Of a stretch of DNA of 64,000 nucleotides, positions 10,766 to 23,200 are shown piece by piece. Both the position numbers and the translations under genes were made by a program. Every line of letters starts with the position of its first letter. Within the stretch, counting starts at the first letter, position 1. Source of the DNA: Rhodamnia argentea (lineage: Eukaryota > Streptophyta > Magnoliopsida > Myrtales > Myrtaceae); assembly GCF_020921035.1 (NCBI RefSeq), contig NC_063151.1, positions 8,990,001 to 9,054,000 of the forward strand. Reading direction: 5' to 3'. The notes under the pieces are model-generated. The model searched no databases, was not told the origin of the DNA, and saw only the letters and a program-made list of their open reading frames with translations.

Positions 10766-11626
10766 GATTGTGTTTAGTCGTCAAGATATAAGTCGGGATA
10801 AAATATATTTTTTTCTCATCCTATGTTTGGTAGCTGTCTAAGATAGGATACAATGGATATAGCCAAGATGAAAATATCATAAGGGAGGAGATGGGATGGA
10901 TCGGGATAGGATTTCTCAATAGAGTAGATACGAAGAGTAACTAAGTTTTTCCTATAACCACCGCCTCTCTTCCACATTAGGTTGCCTCTCCGCCGCCTTG
11001 GGCCACCTCTTCGATGGCGCTAGATTAGGGTCTCCGACTGCAAAAGCCGGGTATTTCCCCGACCTTGTTTCTTATTCGATTGTTTTGCATGACATGAGAT
11101 TGCGTCCCTCGTTTTTTAATCGTTTGAACATTTTCAACGTCCCGAAAAAGAGGGTCTCGACATGTTATGAAGAATTCGAGGTTATCATTGACTTTCAAGG
11201 CTGTTCTCTTGGCCAAATTGCATGAATGCATCTTTAACTCATAGAAAAATGTTGAATAATTAGATTGTTTGGCACTTGTTTACTCGCTCAACAACACAAT
11301 GAGCAAGGCCAACGTGTCATTCTCAACAAATTTGACTCTAAATCAACACCCCTAATTCTACAAGGCCTACTTCGTCGATGTTGCGCTTGAATTTAGATGG
11401 CACAAACTTTTGCTCAATAATAACTTACTCATCAAAACTCATCATTGAATGATTTTTAAAGCATCCTCATATTTCAGTGAAATAAAGTCGATCTTAGCCG
11501 CACCTTATCTCTACTTATCCGACTTTAAATATGTAATTCATCAAACAGTAGATAGGATATGACAAAATTCTCGAATTTCTTATCTCATCCTATCTAGACA
11601 AGAAATCCGAATGACTAAATGCAACT
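10766..11626. mobile_element. PIF/Harbinger-like non-autonomous element
   Basis: The ends are GATTGTGTTTAGTC at the left and, read from the right on the opposite strand, AGTTGCATTTAGTC. They are directly flanked by TAA on both sides (10763-10765 and 11627-11629), the three-base target duplication typical of PIF/Harbinger elements. Subterminal text (GATAAGAT and GGATAGGAT-like words, CATCCTATGTTTGG) is also of the type found in that superfamily. About 861 bases long. No transposase frame is seen, so it depends on enzymes made elsewhere. Confidence 0.6.
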
Positions 11627-13894
11627 TAACAGCTTCCAAATTGAAGAAATTTGTTAAAGTAATATTAGTGGTCGATCCGAGCAGACTCTATGGCATGCAT
11701 CGGTGGTCATAAGGAGGGCTCGAGCCGACCCGCCCTAATATTTTGGCCAAACCCGCCTTCATAAATATTTTGCGCACTTGAGACCGGGCCGGGCTTTCCT
11801 ACTCAAAATGTGTTCATGCCATAGTAGTGCGGGCCGGGTTGGACACAGGGTGGGCCCGCCCAGCTCCAAGATCGGATCTAAGGGCGCGCAAACTAAAATG
11901 CATCGTTACTAAAGTGCCTTTACCTTAGTCTTTCCCACTAGAAATACAGGTCCTTCATCCACGTGACTGTAGATCCACGTTCGTGGGATCGCACGTGGAG
12001 GGAGAAAAAGATTAGTGATTAGCATTTTAATATTTACATGATACCCACTTTCAGTTAGCACAAATCGAGGAGTAACTTTTTTTTTTTTTACAAAAATAAC
12101 TGACAAGGTCGTAGACGTGGGTGCAAAAATAAAAAGAAAATTTTTCGTTTGATTGGTGTACTTTTTGAAAAGGGAATTTAAATTGCCGTAAGCTAGAGAT
12201 ATTTCTTCTTCCATAATAAGTAATATTCGGGCTAACTTTCATGCGCTTCATTTCGAAATTTTTCTCATTGAACTTTTCGAACAAGATTTGAAATCACGAC
12301 CACAAGAAAAGGAACAACTTCTCATATCCATCTAAGCCAACAACTTATTGATTCTACGAGACATTTAGATGATATTATAAGATTTATTTGGACACAATGA
12401 GCCGTTATTTTCGCCCATTGTTAAGTATGTATAGTGTTGTTAGAGGCGTGGGATTTTACAGGGGAATTTCATGTTAAAGTTCGAGCATCCTCCACAAAAG
12501 TGGGGAGTTTTGTCTCGCGAGCTTTGAAGATCGAGGTGCGAGAACCTCGGAAGAATCTCCTCACTTTCTCTAATTTCGGGTGCTTGCTTTAGTTAGTCGA
12601 GTGCTCGGCATATCTCCGAGGCTCCTTAGTTTCGGATGTTTGCTCCGGTTAGTCGAGCGCTTGGCATGTCTCCGAGGCTCCTTTGCTACTTGCTTCAAGA
12701 GTCAACTTATCTGAAAATGATTTTGTGATCGACTAGTATCTCTTTTGCAACTTTTTTCTTCCTATTTAGAGCTACATCTAAGTTTGTGTGCTCTTTTATT
12801 TTGATATAGATATAGAACTGGGATTTATAAGGCAAGTTTTGTCCTCTTTTAGTCTATCGGTGTTGTTGTCCTTATACGGTGATGGTGTTGGGGAAAGATG
12901 AACCTAAACGTGCACCGCCTTTTGGCAAAATCATAGCTACTGAAGAGATATATCTAAGCTTGTACTCACCACTAATGGGGACGATAGCACGTGTTTGCTA
13001 GTGGAATTTTTACTTTTTTTTCCCCTTTTGTTGGGAAATCATTTTCTTAAATCTGAAAAAAAAAAAAAAAAAAAAAAGGTGGGTTAGTTGTATTGCTGTG
13101 TAGTCGAGTTGCGATACTAAGCTATCGACGAATGACCATACGAGTACGCCTCGGATATCTCGAAGCTTGTTCGCCCGTTGATTGAAGGGCACGGAACGTG
13201 AAATCATTGAATGATAAAGCGTTTTTCACCGTTGGATGGAAAAGCTTTCAATTTCACCGTCGGATCTTACGGACATCTCCACGCCAAGCCCACGCCAAGC
13301 CCACTTCGCCTTTATGATCCCTCGTGCATCGAGATTATCACTCGTATTTAACCAACCCCATTTCTTACGAGGGCGTGCTAGGTAAATGTCCACGTAATTT
13401 CCTAAGCGCCATGTTTTCGAATTGGACAAAACTACGCCCGTAAAATAAATGGATCGAGCTGGATTTTGATGGATCATGAATGGTTGTACCCCAATAAATT
13501 CAATTAACTGATTATGACCAAGTTATTACAATGTAAATTCTAATAACTCGTATTCGATCCAATTCATATCCCCATAATACTTCCCTTTTTAATCCAATTT
13601 AAGAGAACTCGTATTCAAATTGAGGTGAGAGTTCGGAGCAAGTGAGTGCAAGATCGAATGAGTGCGAGAGAGAATAAACGGAGAATGCGGGTTGAGTCTA
13701 ATATGATTCTCAGCCAATTTATGACATATTTACGACATTTTTATGAACCATTTATAAAATAAAACTGACGCAGCCCATCATATAAAAGTTAAGAAATGAA
13801 TACATATGAATTATTTTGACAGACATAGAGAAAAGCCTCTCCAACCATGGCCCTGGTTAAACATGGATATCATCCGCGTTCAATTTCGCTTAAG
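11627..13894. other. Intergenic spacer with GGGCC-rich remnant and small duplication
   Basis: No gene. The segment 11690-11885 carries repeated GGGCC and GGGCCGGG words like the subterminal regions of plant hAT-type elements, but no paired ends were found. At 12574-12685 a 56-base unit (TTTCGG..TGCT..GTTAGTCGAG..GGCAT.TCTCCGAGGCTCCTT) occurs twice in tandem. A pure A-run lies at about 13057-13078. Confidence 0.45.
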
Positions 13895-14780
13895 CTTGTA
13901 CGTACTTAACCCATAAATCAAGGGTCGGGGTTGTAGAAAAGTATTGCCCGTCTCATAATTCATTATGAACAGAAAGGTATGTGGATATGGTCGTCCAAGT
14001 CCTTTTTTTTTTAGAAGCATCAGACTTCATATTAATGTTTTTTTTTTTAACTTTGTATCAATCTACAAGATGCCTCGTTCTGATTTACTTATTTGTGACA
14101 GTGGGCCTCTTCGAGCACCACATACCCTATCGGAAAGCCAGTCGGTAACGATGAATTTTGAGAATATAAATAATTTTTTTTAATAAAGGAAAAGAAGAAT
14201 AAAATAATATTAGATAATCATAATCTAATTTATCTGATTTAATGCTTTTGCAGATTTATTTTGACAATGGACTTGTATGCTACTTAACCCGTCAATCAAG
14301 GGTCGGGGTTGTAGGAAAGTATTTCCCGTCTCATAATTATTAGAAAGAATCCGATACGTCGGGGACACGGTCGTCTAAATTTTTTTTTAAAACTATAAAA
14401 AAATAAATAAAGCCGAAATAGATATTATATGCATTGATTCAAGATCGTAGATGGCGGTTTTATTTATTCACAAACTCAAGAATTGTAAAAAATAAAAGAT
14501 ATCATATCTGGAAAACTTAAAAGCATGGCACCATTAGAGGTACCAAACGAGTTTTGATTTTATCTTTCTAAAAATAAAATTAAGTGACAATTAGTAGGCT
14601 AAATTTTTGAAGATGGAGCATCCACATATCCTATAGGAAAGCGAATCGATGACGATGAGTTTTGAGAATACAAATAAGTTTTTTTTTTTAATAAAGGAAA
14701 AGAAGAATAAAAGAATATTCGTTAATCATAATCTGAAATTTATCTGATTTAATGCTTTTGTAGATTTATTTTGACAATAG
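13895..14780. repeat. Head-to-tail duplication of a 377/509-base unit
   Basis: Two direct copies start with CTTGTA(C/T)G..ACTTAACCC at 13895 and 14272, and a third partial start is at 14781. Both share AAGGGTCGGGGTTGTAG, CCCGTCTCATAATT and, near the end, TTTATCTGATTTAATGCTTT. The second copy is about 130 bases longer, with extra AT-rich sequence in its middle. Divergence of several percent plus an indel indicates an old tandem duplication. Confidence 0.8.
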
Positions 14781-17747
14781 CTTGTATGCACTATGCACGG
14801 ACATACCTTCTAATTTCTCGAGCCGTATGATGATAAAACTCCGTATACGTTTCTAAGGTGGGGTTTTTAGCTTATCTACATCTATCCCAATCACGTGGCA
14901 AGCCTAGGTGGCCCCAGAAGTCACGTGTCTGTGCGCGCCGGGGTCCACACCCAACTTAATACTTGGCAAATTTTCAAATCTTAGGTACATTTTTTCAAAT
15001 TGCTGATGTTTCTTCTGCCGCATGTTTTATTATTGTGCTCGAATCTTTCTCGATGGCATTTTTGTTTCTGCCATCACGTGCCTTCACGACATGCGATGCA
15101 GTGTTTAATTTAATGATCGGGGCGTGCGTCGTCGTCGCCCATCCGTCGCTACATCGCCTCCTCAAATTCGATCCCATCGACAACTTCAATTGGTTTTGTT
15201 GTGCTCTTGTTCGCTTTGTCTTTTGCCGTGTGGGGAAAGATGCCTAAAAGGACCTTCGGTTTTATAGTTAAAGGGGGAAAAACCACGACTTCTATCTTGG
15301 TCGGATCTCGGCGACCAGTTGCGAATAAGATAAAAGGGCGACCTTTTTCCCAAAAAAATTTAAAAAAAATACCTTCAATTATGCTTGTGATTTGCTAATC
15401 ACTAAGTTTTGAATATTACCCACATGCAAACTTCTTTAACAATCTAAAGTTATTGGGACGAGGCGACCTAATTACGTGAAAGTTGGTGGAATGCCCCGCA
15501 AACCCTATGAACCGATTAAGTCTAGCCTTTTTAGCCGGGGTAGACTATCCTGACCCGAAAGAGTTCGTACGCAGTTAGCGGGATTGGAACGGGCGGCTTT
15601 CGGTTCTCGAGTTAAAAAGGCGGCTTTCAGGATATTTTTTTTTTTTGGGTCGAAAGTTCATGGAATTAATAAGATAGTTTCATGATCTCTAATTTTACAT
15701 GTCGTAGAGGTGTCGAGTGTCGGGCCAGCCCGGCATGCTCACCCAGTTACCACTAACTAAGGCCATGTCGGGCTAGCCCAGATACAGCAAGTGGGTCGTT
15801 CCGGCCCGACATGGCTTGAGGCACGTGCCGGGCCAAACAAATGGCCTTGTACCAGCCTAACCCATCGTCTTTTGTTATTGAAGGGAGCGTGAGCAACGGC
15901 CAACAGGCATCATTGATCAATGGCCGATGCCCGATGGTCATCCTTCAAAGTTAAAAACAAAAACAGACCGGGCTTCTCGATGTAGTAGTGATCAACGGCC
16001 TCGCCGACACGAAGGACCAAACCCGACTTGCTTTACACAGATGGGCCTGCCCGACCCGCTACAGAGCCCGAACACGCCGGGGCCCCAGGTCGGTCCGCAT
16101 GGCATGCGTTGTCGATCGCTTCCTCGCAATATTCCAATTAATTAAATATAATATGGAGCGCATCGCCTATTTCTCGTTCTTGCTCGGAAGCCTTAATGTA
16201 CAATTATTGTAAGATAATTATCAGGTTGTCATCATATGTAATATTATGGATAACATCATCCTTAAGACATTACTAAAAACTGTATTTGTATCCATGCGAT
16301 ACTATTCGTTAACCGCATTCATGCGACATGTTCTATAGCAATTTCTCATTCACTCTCCTCTAGTTGTACAACACAGGATCATTTTACTATAACCGTTAGA
16401 TAGTTAATTTATTGACAAACAACGGCTCTAGTCGCTCTGGTTTTTTTTTTTTTTCATTCCATTGGTCTCTTATATATTCTTATGATTTTAAATAATTCAT
16501 AAATGCGTTAAATAGGAAACATCAGCTTATCACACGCGTTATTCAACCTTTACCAGAAAAAAGAAAAGTTCTTACGCTAGCAAGTTTTCACACTCCCTCC
16601 GAATCAATGAAAAGAAAAGAAAAGCCATCCAAAAGCTTATCCGGCACAGAACGGTCTTAATAGGTGAAAAGAGGTTGCGAGGAATGATAGGGATCGAGAA
16701 GGAAACCCAAATAATCGGACGACTCTTTCCATACTTGTGCTAATGTCAAATCTAATGACCAAATGTCAAGATATTACATATCTAAGTAGTATTTCAAATC
16801 ACCTGAACAACTCTTTTAAACCTTTTTTACGCTGGCGGGGTAATAAAGCGGGTGGGGGCAAAAATCATTTGCTTTATCAGGCATAAACTCAAGCTTGCAC
16901 GTCTCAAAGCGCAAGTACGACCTGCACGCCACCCCCCAACAAATGGGCCCAAAATTTAGCGCCCTCTCCTTTTCCCCTTTGCATTGCATCCACTTCCAAG
17001 CTACGCATCTTCCCCGGTTCTTTCGCCCCTCCGATTGTTGACCAGCCCCGCAAGACAAGACAACAACACCTCCTTCCTTTCCCTAAAAAAGGGAGAAAGA
17101 AAAAAAAAAAAAAAATCTCTTTGACCCATTTTCCTAGTACTAATTTCGAGGATAATTAAAATATTTTATGTATTAATAAGATGGGATCAACTATCTCGAC
17201 AACCTGACAAAGATCTTGTCAATTATTTCTGATCACACGATTGTTCGATCGATAAGTACTTTATGTAAATGATGGTGTTTGGAATTACGGTTGAGATTTT
17301 ACCGTCTTTGAAGCATTTTCCTTTTTTATTAGGATCCACTTGACTACGCAGCTGATCTACACCACGGGGCATTAATTGATTGGTTTGTGGTCAAAGTTGG
17401 GTCACCTTCGGGTAACTCTAGGCAAGTTAAAAACGAATGCACAAGAGTACAAAGAGCCAATGGGTGACGAAAATGCGGCGAAACGGCAAAAGGTGCACGC
17501 TTTGCCCCTCCGCGGAACTGTTTAAATTTACCGTCCCTTTGTTGTACAAATAGGCCTCGCTGCCTTAGCAAGAGTGAGTCACTCGAAGGCCCTCCTCCTT
17601 TTGCCTATGTAGTCGGGCGGGTTTACAAGAGATCGCCCCGCCCTCATCATCCCCGTCGTCATCGTCACCGTCGGGTTGGTGGTCGGTCCAGATCTCACAG
17701 CTACTACTTCTTCTAGGGAGAGAGAGAGAGAGAGGGAGGGGAGCGAG
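14781..17747. other. Intergenic spacer upstream of the MFS gene
   Basis: No convincing gene. The stretch 15690-16110 is rich in CGGGCC and GGCCCG words and resembles the interior of a decayed hAT-type element. A T12-GGGTCGAAAG string at about 15636-15655 matches the micro-insertion header but lacks flanking direct repeats. The 94-codon frame at 14963-15247 has no recognisable family. Confidence 0.4.
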
Positions 17748-17912
17748 ATGGAGAGGGTGAGGGGCCTGAGCCACCTGTTCATGACGATATACCTCCACAA
17801 CTTCTCGACGTTCATGGTGACCCCCGCCATCACCGACGTCACGATGGCGGCGATATGCCCCGGCAGGGACGAGTGCTCCTCGGCCATTTACCTCTCCGGG
17901 TTCCAGCAAGCG
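17748..17912 (+). CDS. Alternative or duplicated first exon of the MFS transporter gene
   Basis: This exon encodes 55 residues beginning MERVRGLSHLFMTIYLHNFS and ending SGFQQA. It is homologous along its length to the exon at 20240-20407 (MEEEVARLSHLYMTYFLGLF to SGIQQV): both hold transmembrane helix 1 and the PxITDVT and CPG..(E/Q)CS.AIYLSG motifs. It ends at a GT donor (GCG then GTACGT) in phase 0, the same phase as the other first exon, so either could join exon 2 at 21823 without breaking the frame. A GA tract lies just before the ATG in both. No copies of exons 2-14 lie between 17913 and 20239. It may be a genuine second promoter and N-terminus or the remnant of a tandem duplication. Confidence 0.7.
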
Positions 17913-20204
17913 GTACGTGAACTCTTCTCCTGGCTGAGCGCCGCCCCTTCTCGTCTCGTTCGATGCGTGTGAATTAGTGCGGTTTGTCGTTTTAAGTGGA
18001 ATGGCGTGCTTGTGATCTGTAAACTAAGCGTCGTAGCTTCTTGGTTTCTTAGTCAAGGTTGATATCGTCATAAGAAGAAAATGCAGTTGCTTTTTAACTT
18101 TTTCTTTTCCCCTTGGCCGAGGATGTTCAAAGCCTTCTAGACCCTACTAGTTTCATATATCGCGGAAATATCTCGAGTGAATTCACCTAAATATATAATT
18201 TATTTACGCATGAAAGCGACAGAAATATAACTTAAGAAAGAATTTATATTTGGAATAATAGCTCTTTCTTTTTTCCTACAAAATAGTCGTTTTTTGGCAT
18301 ATCTCGACTTCTGTAGGCATTTGTTTGCGAGAAAACTAATGACCGTATCGAGTGTATGCACCCGATATTCGTCTGAGCTATTGAATTTGATGAGCTTCAT
18401 GTGAAAAATAGGCGAATCCCTCCGTCGTTAAGCAGCCTGATAAATGCATTAAGCGAATGCGCCCTATGCATGGAACGATGCATGCCTTTTGGGCTCACCT
18501 CCACTCTTTTAAGTCGGCCATGAACTTAACTAAAACCACGTCAAGTTCATGTCCAGATGGTGCTGTTTTCCAGATAGTGGTCGTGCCTTTAAAGTCACTG
18601 CTGCACGGAGAAGACATTAGTTGCACCACCTTCTGTCTTCGGACAAAACTTCTCCCTCCAGCTAACTGGAGGGACGAAGCTTGAATTCGTTAGGTACAAA
18701 CGAAGCATCCCCTTGCAAATCATGTCGCTTTGATTTCGAAGCTTCCCAAAAGTTCATATAGAGAGCGGGTCACGGGTCGAACATCTTTCCGCAATCCCAA
18801 CCTGGCTCCATCTCTCGCTCCAACAACATCCGATTTCATTTTCGAATCACACATCTGAACCCATATCGACTTCCCGGACCCATTTCCTATCGGACCAAAA
18901 CAGGTACATATATACCTGTTCCGGACCCAAGACAAGCTCGTGGTTGATAGGGCGACGTGCTTTATTTCCAACCCTCGTAGCTCGTGACCAAAAACTTTGG
19001 TTAGCATTTGGATGTGCTTTCGATTCGGATCTTGCTATATGTCATGAGCGAAACTTCCCCTTAGCTTCGCGTGGTGAGCGCTTTGGAGCTCTCTTCGGGT
19101 ACCATGGTACCCGCTTTCCAGGGTCCGCAATGGCGTTTTCCTCGGCTTTTCCGCTCATACTGTTTAAGGAACAGCTCCGTATTTTCTTTCCCACTCGGGT
19201 CCACCGACCCGAGCATAACAGTGTCGGACTCTAAGTACCCTCTTCATCAACCCGACCCACGACGTGAAAGGTCTGTAAAGTCCTCCGGCCCACGACAAAG
19301 GTTTTCCAACCTTCAAATTCTTCTCAGCTTTAACATAGTGGGCTTCGTCCTTCGGTTGTCTTGGCCAGTTCCATCGAGCATGAACTTGATCATGCTCTTT
19401 CATTATTTAGTATTTCTCTTTTCATTCTCTCTTTCCCTTGCTTCCAAGCATGTCTTTCTTGCCTCCGCTTCCAAGGGTCGGTGTCTTCTGTTGCAGTTGA
19501 CCCTGGCTTAGATTCAGACTTCCCCACATGAAGGGATCGACAATTGATAACCTAATCGCACGCCAGAGCTATCCGAGAAGTCCTCCCCCATATGGTTTTT
19601 AACCCAAACGAGGGAGCCGTGGAGGTAGACAGACACCGAGCAGAAAGTCCAAATGGGCCGGTTCCTTCGAGCGAGACCCGTTTCGTTCTTTTGCTGGAAA
19701 TACTCGCAAGCTACGTCGATATCGCTGTCTCAGCGACCGCGGCATCGGGCGAAGCGGACGTCGCGCATGTGCTCGTTTGACCATTGGCCTGTGAATCTGA
19801 AGTGTGTCGGAGCCCAATAGCCTTTTACCACTTCCGCCCGTCTCGATACGTCAGAGCAGTGGGTTGGATTGCCTCTGTTCCCAGAATGGCTCTCGCTGTG
19901 TATCGACTCGCATCAATTACCGTAGAAGCTCCCCCGTCATTATCCACTTTGCGTGCTGTGAGCCAAAGCACATCTCTCTCCTTCTTTTTGCCGGAGCACT
20001 TTCGAAAATGACGTGCCCAATAAATGAACTCGGGGGAGATCCCACCGACGATCGAGTTCATATTCTTCCTTCCTGCTTTAAAGGATACTCGCAGCTTTTT
20101 TAAACCGACGATCGTGCCTTCAGCTAAAGCTAGCTCCTTTTCCTCCTGTTCCATACTGATAGCTTGATCAACACAGTCGATCAGTCAGTTCCTCTTCTCT
20201 GTGC

Positions 20205-20239
<35 letters not shown>
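17913..20239. other. Sequence between the two MFS first exons
   Basis: About 2.3 kb with balanced base composition and no recognisable protein family. A perfect 18-base palindrome, CGGGTACCATGGTACCCG, lies at 19096-19113. Several open frames of 60-146 codons overlap each other on both strands (for example 19071-19511 plus and 19825-20154 minus), none with motifs. It may be the body of an old insertion that separated the exons, or ordinary promoter and intron sequence. Confidence 0.4.
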
Positions 20240-20245
<6 letters not shown>

Positions 20246-23200
20246 GAGGAGGTGGCGAGGTTGAGTCATCTGTACATGACATACTTCCTAGGTTTATTCT
20301 CGGCGACCATGGTGGTTCCGGTGATCACCGACGTGACCGTCTCTGCTCTCTGTCCGGGGCAAGCTCAGTGCTCGCTCGCTATTTACCTCTCTGGGATCCA
20401 ACAAGTGGTAAATTCTCTCCCTTCTCTTTAGGTTTTGCCCTCCAGTTTTCTTCTTCTCCTCCCTGTAAGATACCCGAATCTTTCATCACTCTTTAACGAA
20501 GGGTTCTTCTTCCATGTCCAGCCATTTCTTTTCTCTCATCATGACGATCGGTTGCTGGGCAACTAGTCCTAACATAGTTTAGCAAGTATTATGTTACGCT
20601 CTTGTTGATGGGATCATGACATTTGCTGCATCACTGGGATTTTTCAGTCACGAAGCTTATAAGTTTTTTTTTTTACCTCTCTTTTTCAATGCTTGAAATA
20701 ACTTCTTGCGTTGAACTTTCAAACCAATGTGCAGAAAAAAAAAAAAAAAAACCTTTGAAACCACACCGAGATGAAATTCTCTCTCTCTCTCTCTCTCTCT
20801 TGTCGGCCATTAGATACAGTGGATCCCACCAAATCCCGACCTTATAAAAGGCCGAGCTTATGTGAACTCGGAGCATGTAATAATAGTCATTCCTTTCGGA
20901 TTTCAAGGGGGTGGGGCCCGCTGTCGTTAGAATGTTGTATCTCCTATCTTGTATATTTCATGAGGGACCCACGCTCGTGCCACGTGTCATTTTATTCTCC
21001 TTTGGCGGAGCCCACCCATCGACGGTTCCCCCAACTTTGAGCTTTTATTCGACGACCCCTTTTTGTTTGATGGTCCATCAATATTTTCCTCTAGCCACAT
21101 TAAATTGTTTAAAGACAGAAAAAATTCAAAAAAAAAAAGGAATTCCCAAATGACGATATTGCCCCGCACTTTGTGTGTCTTGCATTCTTCTTTTGACTTT
21201 CTTGTGTGGTTATTCCACCATCTCCTCAACCTCAACGAATCTTTCTGGAAAATTCCTTTTCTACAGTTTTTTCGTGAATCAAAAGTGGCAGAAGGCTTAA
21301 TTTCTAGCGTGCCAATGTACTGGATGTTATCCGGCAGCATGTTAATTTCAAATGCATGCATTTCTAGATTTTTTGTTGTGAGAATCGCTGAATCTAAAGG
21401 GTATTTTGGGTAAAATAAAAGGGAGGTACCGATATATATATACTATATATATATTTGTAATAGCATGGACATACGGTAAGGAATTATAACATGCACTCCT
21501 GCAGCTAAATCCTTGCAATTTACACACGATATGTCCGAAGAATGTCGTACTACGATCATTTTTTATTATGCTTTGACATGGTATATTTAGCGAAAGTAGC
21601 AACTATTAGACCCCAATTGTTTAGCAAAAAATGAATAATTTGGCAAATATTTTTCTAGAAAATGGTAACTCATATCGCATGAAATAATTAATCAATGAAA
21701 AAAAAATTCATTATTGAGTTTTTTGTTTATTCATTTTTCTAAGCGATTTTTTTTAATTATTATTTTTTCGTGAAACAAAACGAGCCTTTGACATTTCATG
21801 GGCTCAACTGTAATTTATGCAGATAGTGGGATTGGGCTCGCTGGTGGTGATGCCATTGATAGGGAATCTCTCCGATAAGCATGGGAGGAAAGCTCTGCTC
21901 ACAATTCCCATGGTCTTCACCATCTTCCCCTTGGGTAATGGCTTCATCCCTCCGCTTTGATTCACGTCAAATTGCAACTTCAAAATCATAGCTTATAGAT
22001 AGACCTACCACAATGTTGGATAAATTTAAGGTATCTTTGCACGAAATTGTCGCTTAACATATTTGCCGACACCGACGATCTAATTAAGGCGATTTTTCCC
22101 GAGGTGCCTTACTCGTGACTTTTTCGGTTTGCAGCCATCTTGGCTTATAGTAGGTCGAGGAATTTCTTCTACTTGTACTACGTGCTCCGGACTCTGACCG
22201 CCATTTTTTGCGAGGGAAGCGTTCATTGCCTCGCCCTCGCTTACGTGGTAAACAACTTTCCCCCTTTTCTCTTCTCGGCGAATGAATATCGTACCGTTGT
22301 ATCGTGTCTTGTGAAAATTTAATTTCAAAGGCAGAGTTGGTCATGCGCAATGTCTTATTTTGGGTTATTTATTAATTGACCCCTGTAATAATCTGAATTC
22401 AATCTTCAGTCCCTCGATTTGTATCTAAATTTCAAAATAATGCAAGAAAAGAAAAGAAAAAGTCATTTTCCCTCGCTTTTTTTTTTTTTTTTTGTCTTCG
22501 CCCCTTCTATCGCGCATCGAGTCGTGTCCAGTGCTTTAGTACTGTTTCCCTCGATGAAGAGCTCCGAAGCTCGCTTCGAGTTTCGTTCATGGCGGAATCA
22601 CGCGTTCCAATGTCCAGGCGGACAACGTTCCCGCGGGAAGAAGAGCCTCCGCCTTCGGGATCCTCTCCGGCATCGGATCCGCCGCTTTCGTCTGCGGCAA
22701 CCTCTCCACTCGCTTCCTCTCCACTCCCTCCACTTTCCAGGTCTCCCTCTCTCTCTCGCTTTCTCTCTGCGCATGAACTCGTTTACCGTTTTCGTGAATC
22801 TTTGTGTTTGAACTTCACGATCACTTGTCGCGGACAGGTCGCGACGGCGGTGGCTGTGGCCGCCCTGGCGTACATGAGGTTTTTCCTCCCCGATTCCGGC
22901 GTCGATGACCATCCTTTAACTGCCCCGATCGTCCCGAAGGGGAAGCTGGACGGTGCTTGTCCGGACGACGATAATACAAATAAGGCGCAGGTGTTCAAGA
23001 AGGCGCCTTCCTTGGGGGACACTGTCTCCTTGTTAAGGAGCAGGTTAGTTTGTTAATTCGATGTCGAATTCCAAAACAAGAAAACTTGAGGCGCGGGGAA
23101 AAAAAATGAAAAGCATCCATCTCTGTTCTTGACAGACTTAACGCGGATGGTTAGGGCGTAATGTGATTTTGGGATTAAATGCGGCAGAATTCGCCTATCT

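Noticed and set aside
15636-15655. T12-GGGTCGAAAG string as another micro-insertion
   Set aside because: The header matches but no direct repeat flanks it, so it was not counted.
20673-20906. Coding frames around the CT and GA tracts in MFS intron 1
   Set aside because: They arise from Leu/Ser/Arg/Glu dipeptide runs encoded by microsatellites and from homopolymers.
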